Virus record (IMG/VR): IMGVR_UViG_3300025083_000004
Span: 1-36,109 of that record
DNA from: a virus
DNA length: 36,109 nt
Reading direction: 5' to 3' (one strand)
Part shown: positions 17,227 to 23,000 of the stretch, one piece after another
How the letters are laid out: each line of letters starts with the position of its first letter
Numbering within the stretch: position 1 is the first letter of the stretch
Program-made: the position numbers and the translations under genes
Notes under the pieces: model-generated
What the model was told of the DNA's origin: nothing
Databases searched by the model: none
What the model saw: only the letters and a program-made list of their open reading frames with translations

Positions 17227-18759
17227 TTATCCCACTCGTATTATTCTTGATGTCAATGGTTTCTTGAAATTATACCCTAAAAAGTTCTCTCCTCCACTAA
17301 AACTTGCAGCCGAGGATGCCATGGTCAATGCAAGTGCATCTGCTTTGTCGGGTGACTTAATTCCTCTTTTTTTCATTTCATCTTTAGACTCTATTTTTAT
17401 TTTTCCTGTTGATGTATATTTGTAAGAAGGCGCTGCCAATTCTGATACAAGCTCATCATCATTAGGAAGTCGGCAATTACGCAGCGCCAACCAATCCTTA
17501 ATAGCAAACCATAACTCAGCTCGTAGGTTGAGATAGTTTTTCTTTGATGATGGTGACTCGGCTACGTTGATACCTCTTACTGGTAAATTTTGTTCCGCTA
17601 GTCTATCTACAACTCCCGCACCAAGACCAATAACATCAACAAGTATTTCTTCTGGTCTTTCTATGACTGTGCAATCATCAAACTTATTTTTAATTGCACC
17701 GCATAATTGCATTAAATCCATAGATTTGTAAGTATTAATTTCAAAAACTGTGTTGCCTTGTCGGACGCAAAGTGCTGAGTTGTCTCCGCCAAAACGTGCT
17801 ACGTCCAATCCCCAAACAATAGGTGCTTTTGCAGTTAGTGATACATCTCTATTAATTGCGTTTCTAGCAAGTTCCATTGGTATGACTGAGTCGTCATCAG
17901 AGTTTGGAAACTCTCCGAGTACCTCTACTCTTGCAACGGTAGAATCTTCACCGTACTGCTCTAACATAGTTTGGAAAAGTTTTTGGTCAGTACCTTCTAC
18001 AGTTCGTGAGTCTATTTGTTTTAGATTCCAGAACTTACGTTTAGATGTAAAGCTGTCGTAGAAAGGGCCTGAGTTTCTTCGTGGGTTAGAGAAGGTAAAC
18101 CAGTAACGGTTTTCAGTTGGCTCGGAGAAGAAACCCTCGGAGACAGAATAGATGGGTGCTGGAATACCTGATGCTTCATCCATAATCAAACAAACTCCGT
18201 AGGAGGAGTGAATACCAGCAAACGCGTCTGGGTTTTCTTCGCTCCATAATTGTGCTTGGGCGTAGTAGTAACCAGTGTCTATTTTTAGATCTCTTTTTAG
18301 TGCTTCTTCAAACCAACCTTCTGGTTTAATCGTGGTGGCTGTTTTAGAGTACCAATGATTGTTTATTGCTAGGGTTAGCCACTTACCTAGCTCCGCCCAT
18401 GTTCTTGATCTGAGCTGTTGTTCGGTGTTAGCAGTTACGATTATGGTTGAGCCTAGTCGTGTAGATAGCATCCACAAGATTAGCCAAGAGACAAGTGCAG
18501 ACTTTCCAATACCACGACCTGATGCTACAGCTAATCTAAACATTTCGGGATCAACACGTCCTTGGTTACGTTGGATGTGGACTGTCATTTTTTTTAAAAT
18601 TTCTTCTTGCCACTTCCTTGGGCCTTCAAAGTCTTCAAGGGGGGTGTCCTTCTCTCCCCAGGGAAAGATAAACTTAACAAAGTTGTATGGATCGTCTTTT
18701 ATGTAGGGCGACCATATTTCGGTCATCAATTCCTTTTCTTGTTCTGCTCCGTATTTCAT
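17227..18759 (-). CDS. terL: Terminase large subunit (510 aa)
   Basis: This is the two-domain packaging motor. The ATPase has Walker A GRGIGKS at residues 81-87, Walker B CLIMDEA at 190-196, and a coupling motif in FTFSNPRR near 222. The RNase H-like nuclease shows WGLDVARFGGDNS (D319), ILVDVIG (D375) and SPDKADAL (D474). It pumps DNA into the prohead through the portal and cuts concatemers. The length is normal. Its ATG overlaps the stop of a 29-codon membrane peptide as ATGA. The nuclease acidic residues appear intact. Confidence 0.95.
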   Translation of the reverse strand: MKYGAEQEKELMTEIWSPYIKDDPYNFVKFIFPWGEKDTPLEDFEGPRKWQEEILKKMTVHIQRNQGRVDPEMFRLAVASGRGIGKSALVSWLILWMLSTRLGSTIIVTANTEQQLRSRTWAELGKWLTLAINNHWYSKTATTIKPEGWFEEALKRDLKIDTGYYYAQAQLWSEENPDAFAGIHSSYGVCLIMDEASGIPAPIYSVSEGFFSEPTENRYWFTFSNPRRNSGPFYDSFTSKRKFWNLKQIDSRTVEGTDQKLFQTMLEQYGEDSTVARVEVLGEFPNSDDDSVIPMELARNAINRDVSLTAKAPIVWGLDVARFGGDNSALCVRQGNTVFEINTYKSMDLMQLCGAIKNKFDDCTVIERPEEILVDVIGLGAGVVDRLAEQNLPVRGINVAESPSSKKNYLNLRAELWFAIKDWLALRNCRLPNDDELVSELAAPSYKYTSTGKIKIESKDEMKKRGIKSPDKADALALTMASSAASFSGGENFLGYNFKKPLTSRIIRVG

Positions 18760-18845
18760 ATATGTACCAGTATTAAAAATATTGCAATGTTGCCTAAAGC
18801 ACCAATGCTAAGTATTGCTAAGATTTCCTGTATTGCCTCTTTCAT
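18756..18845 (-). CDS. Membrane micropeptide coupled to terL (29 aa)
   Basis: A TTTGGAG ribosome site precedes an ATG at 18845. The frame begins MKEAIQEILAILSIGALG, continues into a hydrophobic segment, and stops with TGA inside the ATGA that starts terL. It encodes an amphipathic N-terminus and one transmembrane helix. It could be a leader that sets terL translation or a small membrane protein. The spacing and overlap make translation likely; the function is unknown. Confidence 0.6.
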   Translation of the reverse strand: MKEAIQEILAILSIGALGNIAIFLILVHI

Positions 18846-19032
18846 ATTTTGCTCCAAAAAAAATTCAAAAAAATTAAAAAAAAATTATCGCAACAGTTAC
18901 ACGTAATATACCCCGTGCGAAAAAATCAAGGGGGGGTATAAGCATCATATTTGTTGGAGCATCTAACAAATCTCTACTTATTGGCGAACCCTTGAACGTT
19001 GCCGCCATGAGGAGGAGCAACAACCGCCATTA
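18846..19032 (-). other. Intergenic region before terL with G-run, A-tracts and possible packaging signal
   Basis: This spacer between terS and the micropeptide holds long A-tracts on the plus strand (about 18857-18888), a seven-G run at 18930-18936, and a 7-bp inverted pair (ATACCCC and GGGGTAT on the minus strand). It also has a GC-rich patch with CCGCCAT twice (19007-19030). Composition differs from the flanks. Its position beside the terminase genes makes it a candidate pac or cos region, but this cannot be shown from sequence alone. Confidence 0.35.
18974..19030 (-). CDS. Possible 18-residue peptide after terS
   Basis: The terS stop is followed by TAATG, opening an 18-codon frame that reads MAVVAPPHGGNVQGFANK. 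A weak AGAAG ribosome site lies just upstream. The peptide is too short for family assignment, and the same bases form the GC-rich direct-repeat patch. It may be real or chance. I list it because the TAATAATG junction resembles the coupled junctions elsewhere in this operon. Confidence 0.25.
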   Translation of the reverse strand: MAVVAPPHGGNVQGFANK

Positions 19033-19530
19033 TTACTTCTTTTTCTTGTTAGTCTGATTAATTACCAGGCTTTCCTTCTCCTTAGATGTTGTAGGTAAAG
19101 GGTTTATTTCCTTAGCCTTTAATCTATCCGTGTTATATCCGTGCAATCTATCCTTTGCACCGCTTAGAACATCATTAAGGTTTATAGTCGCGTGGACATT
19201 TTCGACTCGATCCTTCCATGTCTTTGCATCTTGGTTCTTTAAATAGAATATCTGGGCGGTAACATTGCCATCAGTGGCGGAAGTGAACAGGGAATTTGTA
19301 ACTTGGGCAAGTCCACGAGCTTTCCCCCTTTTATAAGCATCTTCAAAATCTACACTACGCTTTCTATTTCTATCAATAGTATTCCATGAAACGCCTAAAG
19401 CACGGGCTATCTGGGTAGTTCCTAGCCCTCTTGCCGCTAAGTTCTCCACTTGCTCTAAATCAATATTAATCTTCTTTCTACCGCCCTTTTTAAGAGATTT
19501 ATTGTCTTTTTTGGGTGTTTTTTGCTCCAT
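19033..19530 (-). CDS. terS: Terminase small subunit (165 aa)
   Basis: Residues about 20-60 form a helix-turn-helix (IDLEQVENLAARGLGTTQIA followed by LGVSWNTIDRNRK). The motif TAQIFYLKNQDAKTWKDR, common in phage small terminases, follows near residue 90. The C-terminus is a flexible Lys-rich tail. It would recognise the packaging site and load TerL. It is the first gene of the late operon, divergent from the plus-strand array. The nearest clear AAGGAG is 18 bases before the ATG, so the start is reasonable but not strongly marked. Confidence 0.85.
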   Translation of the reverse strand: MEQKTPKKDNKSLKKGGRKKINIDLEQVENLAARGLGTTQIARALGVSWNTIDRNRKRSVDFEDAYKRGKARGLAQVTNSLFTSATDGNVTAQIFYLKNQDAKTWKDRVENVHATINLNDVLSGAKDRLHGYNTDRLKAKEINPLPTTSKEKESLVINQTNKKKK

Positions 19531-19657
19531 AACTGATTCTTTCTATTGCTCCTTAAACCCCTATATTACAGCATTCTTTACATAAAACCTATGTTTTTTA
19601 CTGTAAGTGTTTGATATATAAGTATATTTGTGTAACAATTCATACAGTTGAGAACAA
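19531..19657. promoter_or_regulatory. Divergent control region between terS and the plus-strand array
   Basis: This spacer must hold the late promoter (minus) and the array promoter (plus). It contains the 5-bp inverted pair ACATA/TATGT at 19580-19594 and AT-rich stretches. A plus-strand promoter candidate is listed separately. No convincing -35/-10 pair was found for terS. Confidence 0.5.
19611..19639 (+). promoter_or_regulatory. Candidate sigma70 promoter of the micro-gene array
   Basis: TTGATA (19611-19616) is followed after 17 bases by AACAAT (19634-19639), with TGT directly before it as an extended -10. The expected start near 19646 leaves a short leader before the AGGAGG at 19669. The match is moderate. 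Confidence 0.35.
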
Positions 19658-19686
19658 TTAATTACTTTAGGAGGTAACAAACATGG
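19658..19686 (+). repeat. First copy of 29-bp translation-start repeat
   Basis: This 29-bp segment includes TTTAGGAGGTAACAAACATG and the first codons of the 82-aa gene. The identical 29 bases recur at 19996-20024 before the next gene. The core is a near-perfect Shine-Dalgarno, so this is a duplicated initiation cassette. Confidence 0.9.
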
Positions 19687-19931
19687 CAAACTTAACATCA
19701 TATTTATCTGGCGGTGTTGAAAAACATGCTGATGGATCATTTACTATGTATGGATATATAGAAAACAAAAAAGGCGAAGAGGTAGCAATGCATAAAATGA
19801 CATATTATGGCTATCCAATTAATCGTGCTAGAAAAATGTTTAAGATTGATCTTAATGATTTAACAAAGTTATTAGAGGAAAACAACATCTTAACCAATGA
19901 CTCATACATAAGATACGGTCATACTATATGA
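19683..19931 (+). CDS. First gene of the micro-gene array, unknown (82 aa)
   Basis: The product begins MANLTSYLSGGVEKHADGSF and looks like a small alpha/beta protein with no membrane segment. It is not recognised. It has its own strong ribosome site within a 29-bp repeat and is followed by a good terminator hairpin at 19947-19981. It could therefore be expressed alone as a promoter-gene-terminator unit. It is probably an early or accessory host-interaction protein, by analogy with small phage genes. Confidence 0.8.
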   Translation: MANLTSYLSGGVEKHADGSFTMYGYIENKKGEEVAMHKMTYYGYPINRARKMFKIDLNDLTKLLEENNILTNDSYIRYGHTI

Positions 19932-19946
19932 TTTAACCAACCCCCA

Positions 19947-19981
19947 ACCCAAACAAGCCCGCTTATGTGGGCTTTTTGGGT
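19947..19981 (+). terminator. Intrinsic terminator after the 82-aa gene
   Basis: AAGCCCGC pairs with GTGGGCTT around a TTAT loop (19955-19974), followed by TTT. An outer stem, ACCCAA with TTGGGT, can extend it to 19981. The structure lies 15 bases past the stop and would limit read-through into the rest of the array. Confidence 0.8.
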
Positions 19982-19995
19982 GCAAGTCATATAAT

Positions 19996-20024
19996 TTAAT
20001 TACTTTAGGAGGTAACAAACATGG
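19996..20024 (+). repeat. Second copy of 29-bp translation-start repeat
   Basis: It is identical to 19658-19686 and ends in the ATGG of the 113-aa gene. A perfect TATAAT (19990-19995) abuts it on the left, but no good -35 is present. Confidence 0.9.
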
Positions 20025-20362
20025 ACTACAAAAGAAAAGAAATAGAACAATATTTTTTAGATTATCTAAATGATAACCTTGATTATCACAAGGAGCATGA
20101 GGCGGACACATGGACAGAAGATCTGCATCATAATTGCTTTAATGCTGATTATTTTATCATTGGATCCAATCAAGCTAAACAGTGGCTAGGCGATAAAGCG
20201 TTTGATGTCATTGGCTTTGTAAAAGATTATGAGAATTGGCACTTTGGCGAAGTTCATACAAACTTATCGAACCCCGAAGCGGTTGTTAACATGTATGCCT
20301 ACATCATAGGCGAAGAGATTGTTAATGATTATCTTTATATGAATAATCAAGGAGTAGCTTAA
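20021..20362 (+). CDS. Array protein of unknown function, DUF7222-like (113 aa)
   Basis: The product contains CFNADYFIIGSNQAKQWLG and later FGEVHTNLSNPEAVVNMYAY. I recall this pattern in small proteins of marine and cyanobacterial phages (possibly DUF7222), but no function is known to me. It is acidic, soluble and probably alpha/beta. The ribosome site is the second copy of the 29-bp repeat. It lies downstream of a terminator, so it depends on read-through or on its own promoter. Confidence 0.8.
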   Translation: MDYKRKEIEQYFLDYLNDNLDYHKEHEADTWTEDLHHNCFNADYFIIGSNQAKQWLGDKAFDVIGFVKDYENWHFGEVHTNLSNPEAVVNMYAYIIGEEIVNDYLYMNNQGVA

Positions 20363-20364
20363 CC

Positions 20365-20463
20365 ATGACATTTAAACAACTAATAACCAAACTAATAGAG
20401 AAGCCACGTAATAAAAAAGCGTGGCATGGCTCATACCTTATTAACCATTTCTTAAAAAACTAG
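20365..20463 (+). CDS. Basic micro-protein of the array (32 aa)
   Basis: An ATG at 20365, preceded by AAGGAG, opens a 32-codon frame starting MTFKQLITKLIEKPRNKKAW. It is basic and helical. Its TAG stop forms part of the AGGAG ribosome site of the next gene. The spacing on both sides is what one expects of a real gene in this compact array. Unknown function. Confidence 0.55.
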   Translation: MTFKQLITKLIEKPRNKKAWHGSYLINHFLKN

Positions 20464-20474
20464 GAGTAAACACA

Positions 20475-20702
20475 ATGAGTAACACAAACAAAACAATAAA
20501 TATAAGTCATAAAGACTTACATGCATATTTTATAAATTACACAGAAACTATGACAGATTTTGTTACAGAAAATCAAGAGCATTTTTTTAATAAAGAATAT
20601 GTAGATGGAATGAAACACAGTCTGCAAATGTTTACAGAACTTTTAGATAATGATTTTAAAGACAATGTGATCCTAGAATCATTAACTAGGGGGGAATTAT
20701 GA
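20475..20702 (+). CDS. Array protein, unknown (75 aa)
   Basis: The protein begins MSNTNKTINISHKDLHAYF and is acidic and helical, with GMKHSLQMFTELLDNDFK near its C-terminus. There is no membrane segment or recognised motif. AGGAG lies 9 bases before the ATG. The TGA overlaps the ATG of the next frame as ATGA. Confidence 0.75.
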   Translation: MSNTNKTINISHKDLHAYFINYTETMTDFVTENQEHFFNKEYVDGMKHSLQMFTELLDNDFKDNVILESLTRGEL

Positions 20703-20755
20703 ACACATACACAATTAAAGACATTTTAAGAGTGGCAACTAGAGGAGGTATCTAA
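20699..20755 (+). CDS. Leader-like micropeptide of the array (18 aa)
   Basis: The frame reads MNTYTIKDILRVATRGGI and is coupled at both ends: ATGA with the gene before it and TAATG with the gene after. Its last codons carry the AGAGGAGG that serves as ribosome site for the 46-aa gene. It may be a true peptide or a translational leader that delivers ribosomes to the next start. Confidence 0.45.
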   Translation: MNTYTIKDILRVATRGGI

Positions 20756-20895
20756 TGCCTAATTACAAATACGTTGTATGGGTTGGTGGTTGTGATGACT
20801 ACTACACTACATACGAAAAAGCAAAAGAACACTATGATAAATGGATTGAGCAAGGATATGATGATGTCCACTTGCAGGAGGTTCAAGACAAATGA
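20755..20895 (+). CDS. Array micro-protein with Trp/Tyr-rich core (46 aa)
   Basis: The product begins MPNYKYVVWVGGCDDYYTTY and ends EVQDK. It resembles small phage proteins with a (V/I)WVGG..DYY pattern, function unknown. The AGGAGG site 7 bases upstream is among the strongest in the window. The 3' end contains the first copy of the 18-bp junction element, which also starts the next gene. Confidence 0.7.
   Translation: MPNYKYVVWVGGCDDYYTTYEKAKEHYDKWIEQGYDDVHLQEVQDK
20878..20895 (+). repeat. Junction element copy A
   Basis: GAGGTTCAAGACAAATGA is the first of three copies of GAGGNNCAAGACAAATGA. It encodes the C-terminal QDK of one gene, a Shine-Dalgarno, and the ATGA overlap that starts the next. 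Confidence 0.85.
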
Positions 20896-21062
20896 ACATT
20901 TATACCGCAGAAATAACTATTACAACACACGACATAGGCAGAGAGGCAAACTCTAAAAAAGAATATATTGAAAGTGTAAAGATGCAGTTTTTGGAAGAGA
21001 ACAATATTGAGCTTAGAGATGATGAAATAACTATATTAGATGAGGTGCAGCCAAATGATTAA
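20892..21062 (+). CDS. Array protein, unknown (56 aa)
   Basis: The product starts MNIYTAEITITTHDIGREAN, a likely beta strand followed by helix. It is acidic toward the end (LRDDEITILDEVQPND). The ATG lies in the ATGA of junction copy A. The 3' end overlaps the next gene by 8 bases. No family is recognised, and it has no cysteines or membrane segment. Confidence 0.7.
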   Translation: MNIYTAEITITTHDIGREANSKKEYIESVKMQFLEENNIELRDDEITILDEVQPND

Positions 21063-21153
21063 CTGTATACAGGTTTTAATCGTGCTTTCATTCATGGTCT
21101 TTTGCCTACATGGAGCATATTTAATAATTACCAAGGAGGAGCAAGACAAATGA
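21055..21153 (+). CDS. Single-pass membrane micropeptide of the array (32 aa)
   Basis: The frame begins MINCIQVLIVLSFMVFCLHG, a hydrophobic segment over about residues 3-25, and ends in the charged TKEEQDK. It could be a toxin-like, exclusion or inhibitor peptide of the inner membrane, but only the topology is supported. It overlaps both neighbours and contains junction copy B at its end. Confidence 0.6.
   Translation: MINCIQVLIVLSFMVFCLHGAYLIITKEEQDK
21136..21153 (+). repeat. Junction element copy B
   Basis: GAGGAGCAAGACAAATGA is the second copy. It ends the 32-aa membrane gene and starts the 49-aa cysteine-rich gene. Confidence 0.85.
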
Positions 21154-21299
21154 GTAAAGGGTGTTGTAATGAGTGTGGTTATAAAGCTGATTATATTATT
21201 GATAACAATAATTATGCAGATAATGGCTACAAAGATTTAAACCAAGTGCCAACAGATAAAATGCTATGTGGCGTATGTTATGAGGACCAAGACAAATGA
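21150..21299 (+). CDS. Four-cysteine zinc-ribbon-like micro-protein (49 aa)
   Basis: The start at 21150 is set by junction copy B (GAGG 10 bases upstream); the longer open frame from 21102 has no such site. Cysteine pairs appear as CCNEC near residue 5 and CGVC near residue 40, separated by a polar Asn/Tyr-rich loop. This resembles a small zinc ribbon and suggests nucleic-acid or protein binding. It ends EDQDK in junction copy C. Confidence 0.7.
   Translation: MSKGCCNECGYKADYIIDNNNYADNGYKDLNQVPTDKMLCGVCYEDQDK
21282..21299 (+). repeat. Junction element copy C
   Basis: GAGGACCAAGACAAATGA is the third copy, followed by GTAAA as in copy B. It ends the zinc-ribbon-like gene and starts the 72-aa gene. 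Confidence 0.85.
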
Positions 21300-21514
21300 G
21301 TAAAAACGAATACAAACTATTAAATAAAACCATTAACGAGGTAGAGGAATCAATAGAACAATATGAAACCTTAAATGATCATTGGATAAATACTTTATAT
21401 GAAGACAAAGATTACACGCTGCTAGTAAGTGCATTAATACCATTGGCAAACTTGCAGACAATTAACGAGAACTTACAACAACTTAGCGCAATGAATAATA
21501 AAGGGGGTAACTAA
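21296..21514 (+). CDS. Acidic helical array protein (72 aa)
   Basis: The product begins MSKNEYKLLNKTINEVEESI and looks wholly helical, probably a coiled coil or small helical bundle, with ANLQTINENLQQLSAM near the end. No family is recognised. It starts within junction copy C and is followed by GGGGGTAA and two stops before the next ATG. Confidence 0.75.
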   Translation: MSKNEYKLLNKTINEVEESIEQYETLNDHWINTLYEDKDYTLLVSALIPLANLQTINENLQQLSAMNNKGGN

Positions 21515-21516
21515 TA

Positions 21517-21759
21517 ATGAGTCTTGACTATTTAACAGTAACAATAAAGGCAACAACTGATGATGACTTTCCAGACAATGTTAAGCAAATAACTCATGCG
21601 GACATAAGATTTTATGTGCCATGTAATAAAACTAAAGAAAAGAAGTTTGAAAAAGCAAAAGATAATCTATTAAAGGCGGTTAGAGATGTTTACTCTTTAG
21701 AGGACCAACACCGAGTAGATGTAACAATTCAGTATGAATATTTTGGAGTGAATGAATGA
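21517..21759 (+). CDS. Array protein, unknown (80 aa)
   Basis: The product begins MSLDYLTVTIKATTDDDFPD and ends with a strand-rich RVDVTIQYEYFGVNE. It is probably a small alpha/beta protein. A GGGGG ribosome site lies upstream, and the end overlaps the next gene as ATGA. Function unknown. Confidence 0.75.
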   Translation: MSLDYLTVTIKATTDDDFPDNVKQITHADIRFYVPCNKTKEKKFEKAKDNLLKAVRDVYSLEDQHRVDVTIQYEYFGVNE

Positions 21760-21851
21760 AAATAGATAGAAGGCGAATACCAAAGCATTTAAGAGGTCTA
21801 AGAAATGACCAGATACAATTATTAATATTACTATTCACGGAAAGACTATGA
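21756..21851 (+). CDS. Basic micropeptide of the array (31 aa)
   Basis: The frame begins MKIDRRRIPKHLRGLRNDQI and ends in a hydrophobic LLILLFTERL. It combines a very basic N-terminus with a short hydrophobic helix, so it could be membrane-active or nucleic-acid binding. It is coupled by ATGA at both ends. There is no independent ribosome site of note. Confidence 0.5.
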   Translation: MKIDRRRIPKHLRGLRNDQIQLLILLFTERL

Positions 21852-22009
21852 AGCAAGACATGAAATACCTAAAACGAAAGTACCCAGAACTTTCAAGAAT
21901 CACCGCTAAGTTTAGCAATGATAAAAAAGATAATATGCGAAGGGTTGAAATCATGATGACTAGAAAAGACCATGACCTTTATGTAAAATTAATTAAACAG
22001 GAACTTTAA
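21848..22009 (+). CDS. Last array gene, basic protein (53 aa)
   Basis: The protein begins MKQDMKYLKRKYPELSRITA and is rich in Lys, Arg and Met, with MTRKDHDLYVKLIKQEL at the end. It may bind nucleic acid; no motif is clear. Its ATG overlaps the previous stop. A long imperfect palindrome begins 8 bases after its stop. Confidence 0.6.
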   Translation: MKQDMKYLKRKYPELSRITAKFSNDKKDNMRRVEIMMTRKDHDLYVKLIKQEL

Positions 22010-22016
22010 CCGATCA

Positions 22017-22076
22017 GAAAGCCTTGGAGGGTGACATTATCAACTCCCCCTAAAGTAGTTACCCTTCTTGGCTTTC
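22017..22076. terminator. Long imperfect palindrome at the convergent operon ends
   Basis: Two 19-base arms (22017-22035 and 22058-22076) can pair with only two T-T mismatches and two G-U pairs on the plus strand, around a 22-base loop. The right arm covers the last codons of the minus-strand winged-helix gene. There is no U-tract on either side, so it may be a bidirectional RNA end or stabiliser rather than a classical terminator. Confidence 0.6.
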
Positions 22077-22493
22077 CTCTAACATCACACCCAAACCAAC
22101 AAACAAAAAATGCTTATGCTGCACTCCACGTTTTAGGCTTCGCAATACTTTTTTCTCCCCATCAATAGCACACCAAATAATATCTAAATCCATCAAATTC
22201 TGAATTCCTTTACTAACGGTCTTTCTGTTCATACCAATCATTAACGCCAAGTAGCTAACCGCATCATGGCTAGAATAGTCTTGTGCTGAGTACCTTTCAC
22301 AAAGTGCATACAATACTACCTTCTCCCTACTCTTAATATCAGTTCTCCCCAACTGCTTCTTATACCACTTCCAGACAACCTGTTTAAGCTTAGAATAGCT
22401 TTTATACTTCATGGCTACCCCAAACTTTATTAACCCACTCTTCTCTGGCTTCTCAATTGCTTCTATGACCAACCACCATTTTTGCTCTTTCAA
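22059..22493 (-). CDS. Winged-helix DNA-binding protein, HTH_36-like (144 or 117 aa)
   Basis: The core (SREKVVLYALCERYS, then DAVSYLALMIGMNRKTVSKG and a LMDLDII wing approach) matches helix-turn-helix domains of the type found in replication initiators and regulators. Starting at 22493 requires TTG right after the upstream stop. An internal ATG at 22412 (MKYKSYSKLKQ) has a GGGG-rich leader and gives 117 aa. It lies at the end of the early operon, close to a 23-bp repeat array, so a role in replication initiation or control is plausible. Confidence 0.7.
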   Translation of the reverse strand: MKEQKWWLVIEAIEKPEKSGLIKFGVAMKYKSYSKLKQVVWKWYKKQLGRTDIKSREKVVLYALCERYSAQDYSSHDAVSYLALMIGMNRKTVSKGIQNLMDLDIIWCAIDGEKKVLRSLKRGVQHKHFLFVGLGVMLEESQEG

Positions 22494-22859
22494 CTAACTA
22501 ACCGCCTTAAGACTGAAATCCCTATTTGTATAATACTGATTAACCAACAACATTGGCTCTTTGCAAATCCTGTATACTCGTTTCCTTTTATCCTTCCCCT
22601 TCTCCTTGCACATATATTCCCTTGCCACAAAGTCATCTAATACTGTTGCTATCGTTGACCTACTCCCCATACTTCCTGGCAATAGTTTCACTATTGCTTC
22701 AAAGTTAATGCTTTTGCTACTCGCGTTAGCAATAGCAACCTCTAAAACTAAAACATAATGTAAAGGATCAGACCACCAGAAAGACATAAATCCTCTTTTC
22801 CTTCTATTCCTATGGAATTCATCTCTTGCTTCTATCATTCTTGCTTCTAACTGCTTCAT
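22494..22859 (-). CDS. Winged-helix DNA-binding protein (121 aa)
   Basis: The region FEAIVKLLPGSMGSRSTIAT, followed by a basic wing (KEKGKDKRKRVYRI), indicates a MarR-like winged helix. An in-frame ATG exists at 22880, but AAGGAA lies 8 bases before the ATG at 22859, which I choose. It is the first gene after the 23-bp repeat array and a GC-rich hairpin. It could be the protein that binds those repeats, as repressor or initiator. This is inference from adjacency. Confidence 0.7.
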   Translation of the reverse strand: MKQLEARMIEARDEFHRNRRKRGFMSFWWSDPLHYVLVLEVAIANASSKSINFEAIVKLLPGSMGSRSTIATVLDDFVAREYMCKEKGKDKRKRVYRICKEPMLLVNQYYTNRDFSLKAVS

Positions 22860-22950
22860 GTATGTTTCCTTTTGTTGCATTGCATTTAAGTATTAACCTA
22901 ACAATTACAACCCAACTTTATGAGTAAATATTACTGATACTTTTTTCCTG

Positions 22951-22979
22951 GAGAGATGAGCCTAAAGGCTCACTCTCTC
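22951..22979. other. Stem-loop upstream of the winged-helix genes
   Basis: GAGAGATGAGCC pairs with GGCTCACTCTCTC around TAAA, leaving one bulged base. A run of T precedes it on the plus strand, and no T-run follows on the minus strand. It sits between the 23-bp repeats and the winged-helix start and may be an attenuator, an mRNA 5' structure, or part of an origin. Confidence 0.55.
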
Positions 22980-23000
22980 TACTAGATTAGTTTAGGATAT

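Noticed and set aside
18930-18936. G-quadruplex
   Set aside because: There is one long G-run but no set of four spaced runs.
21102-21149. Upstream start for the four-cysteine protein
   Set aside because: It overlaps the membrane micropeptide in another frame, and the repeated GAGG…ATGA element fixes the start at 21150.
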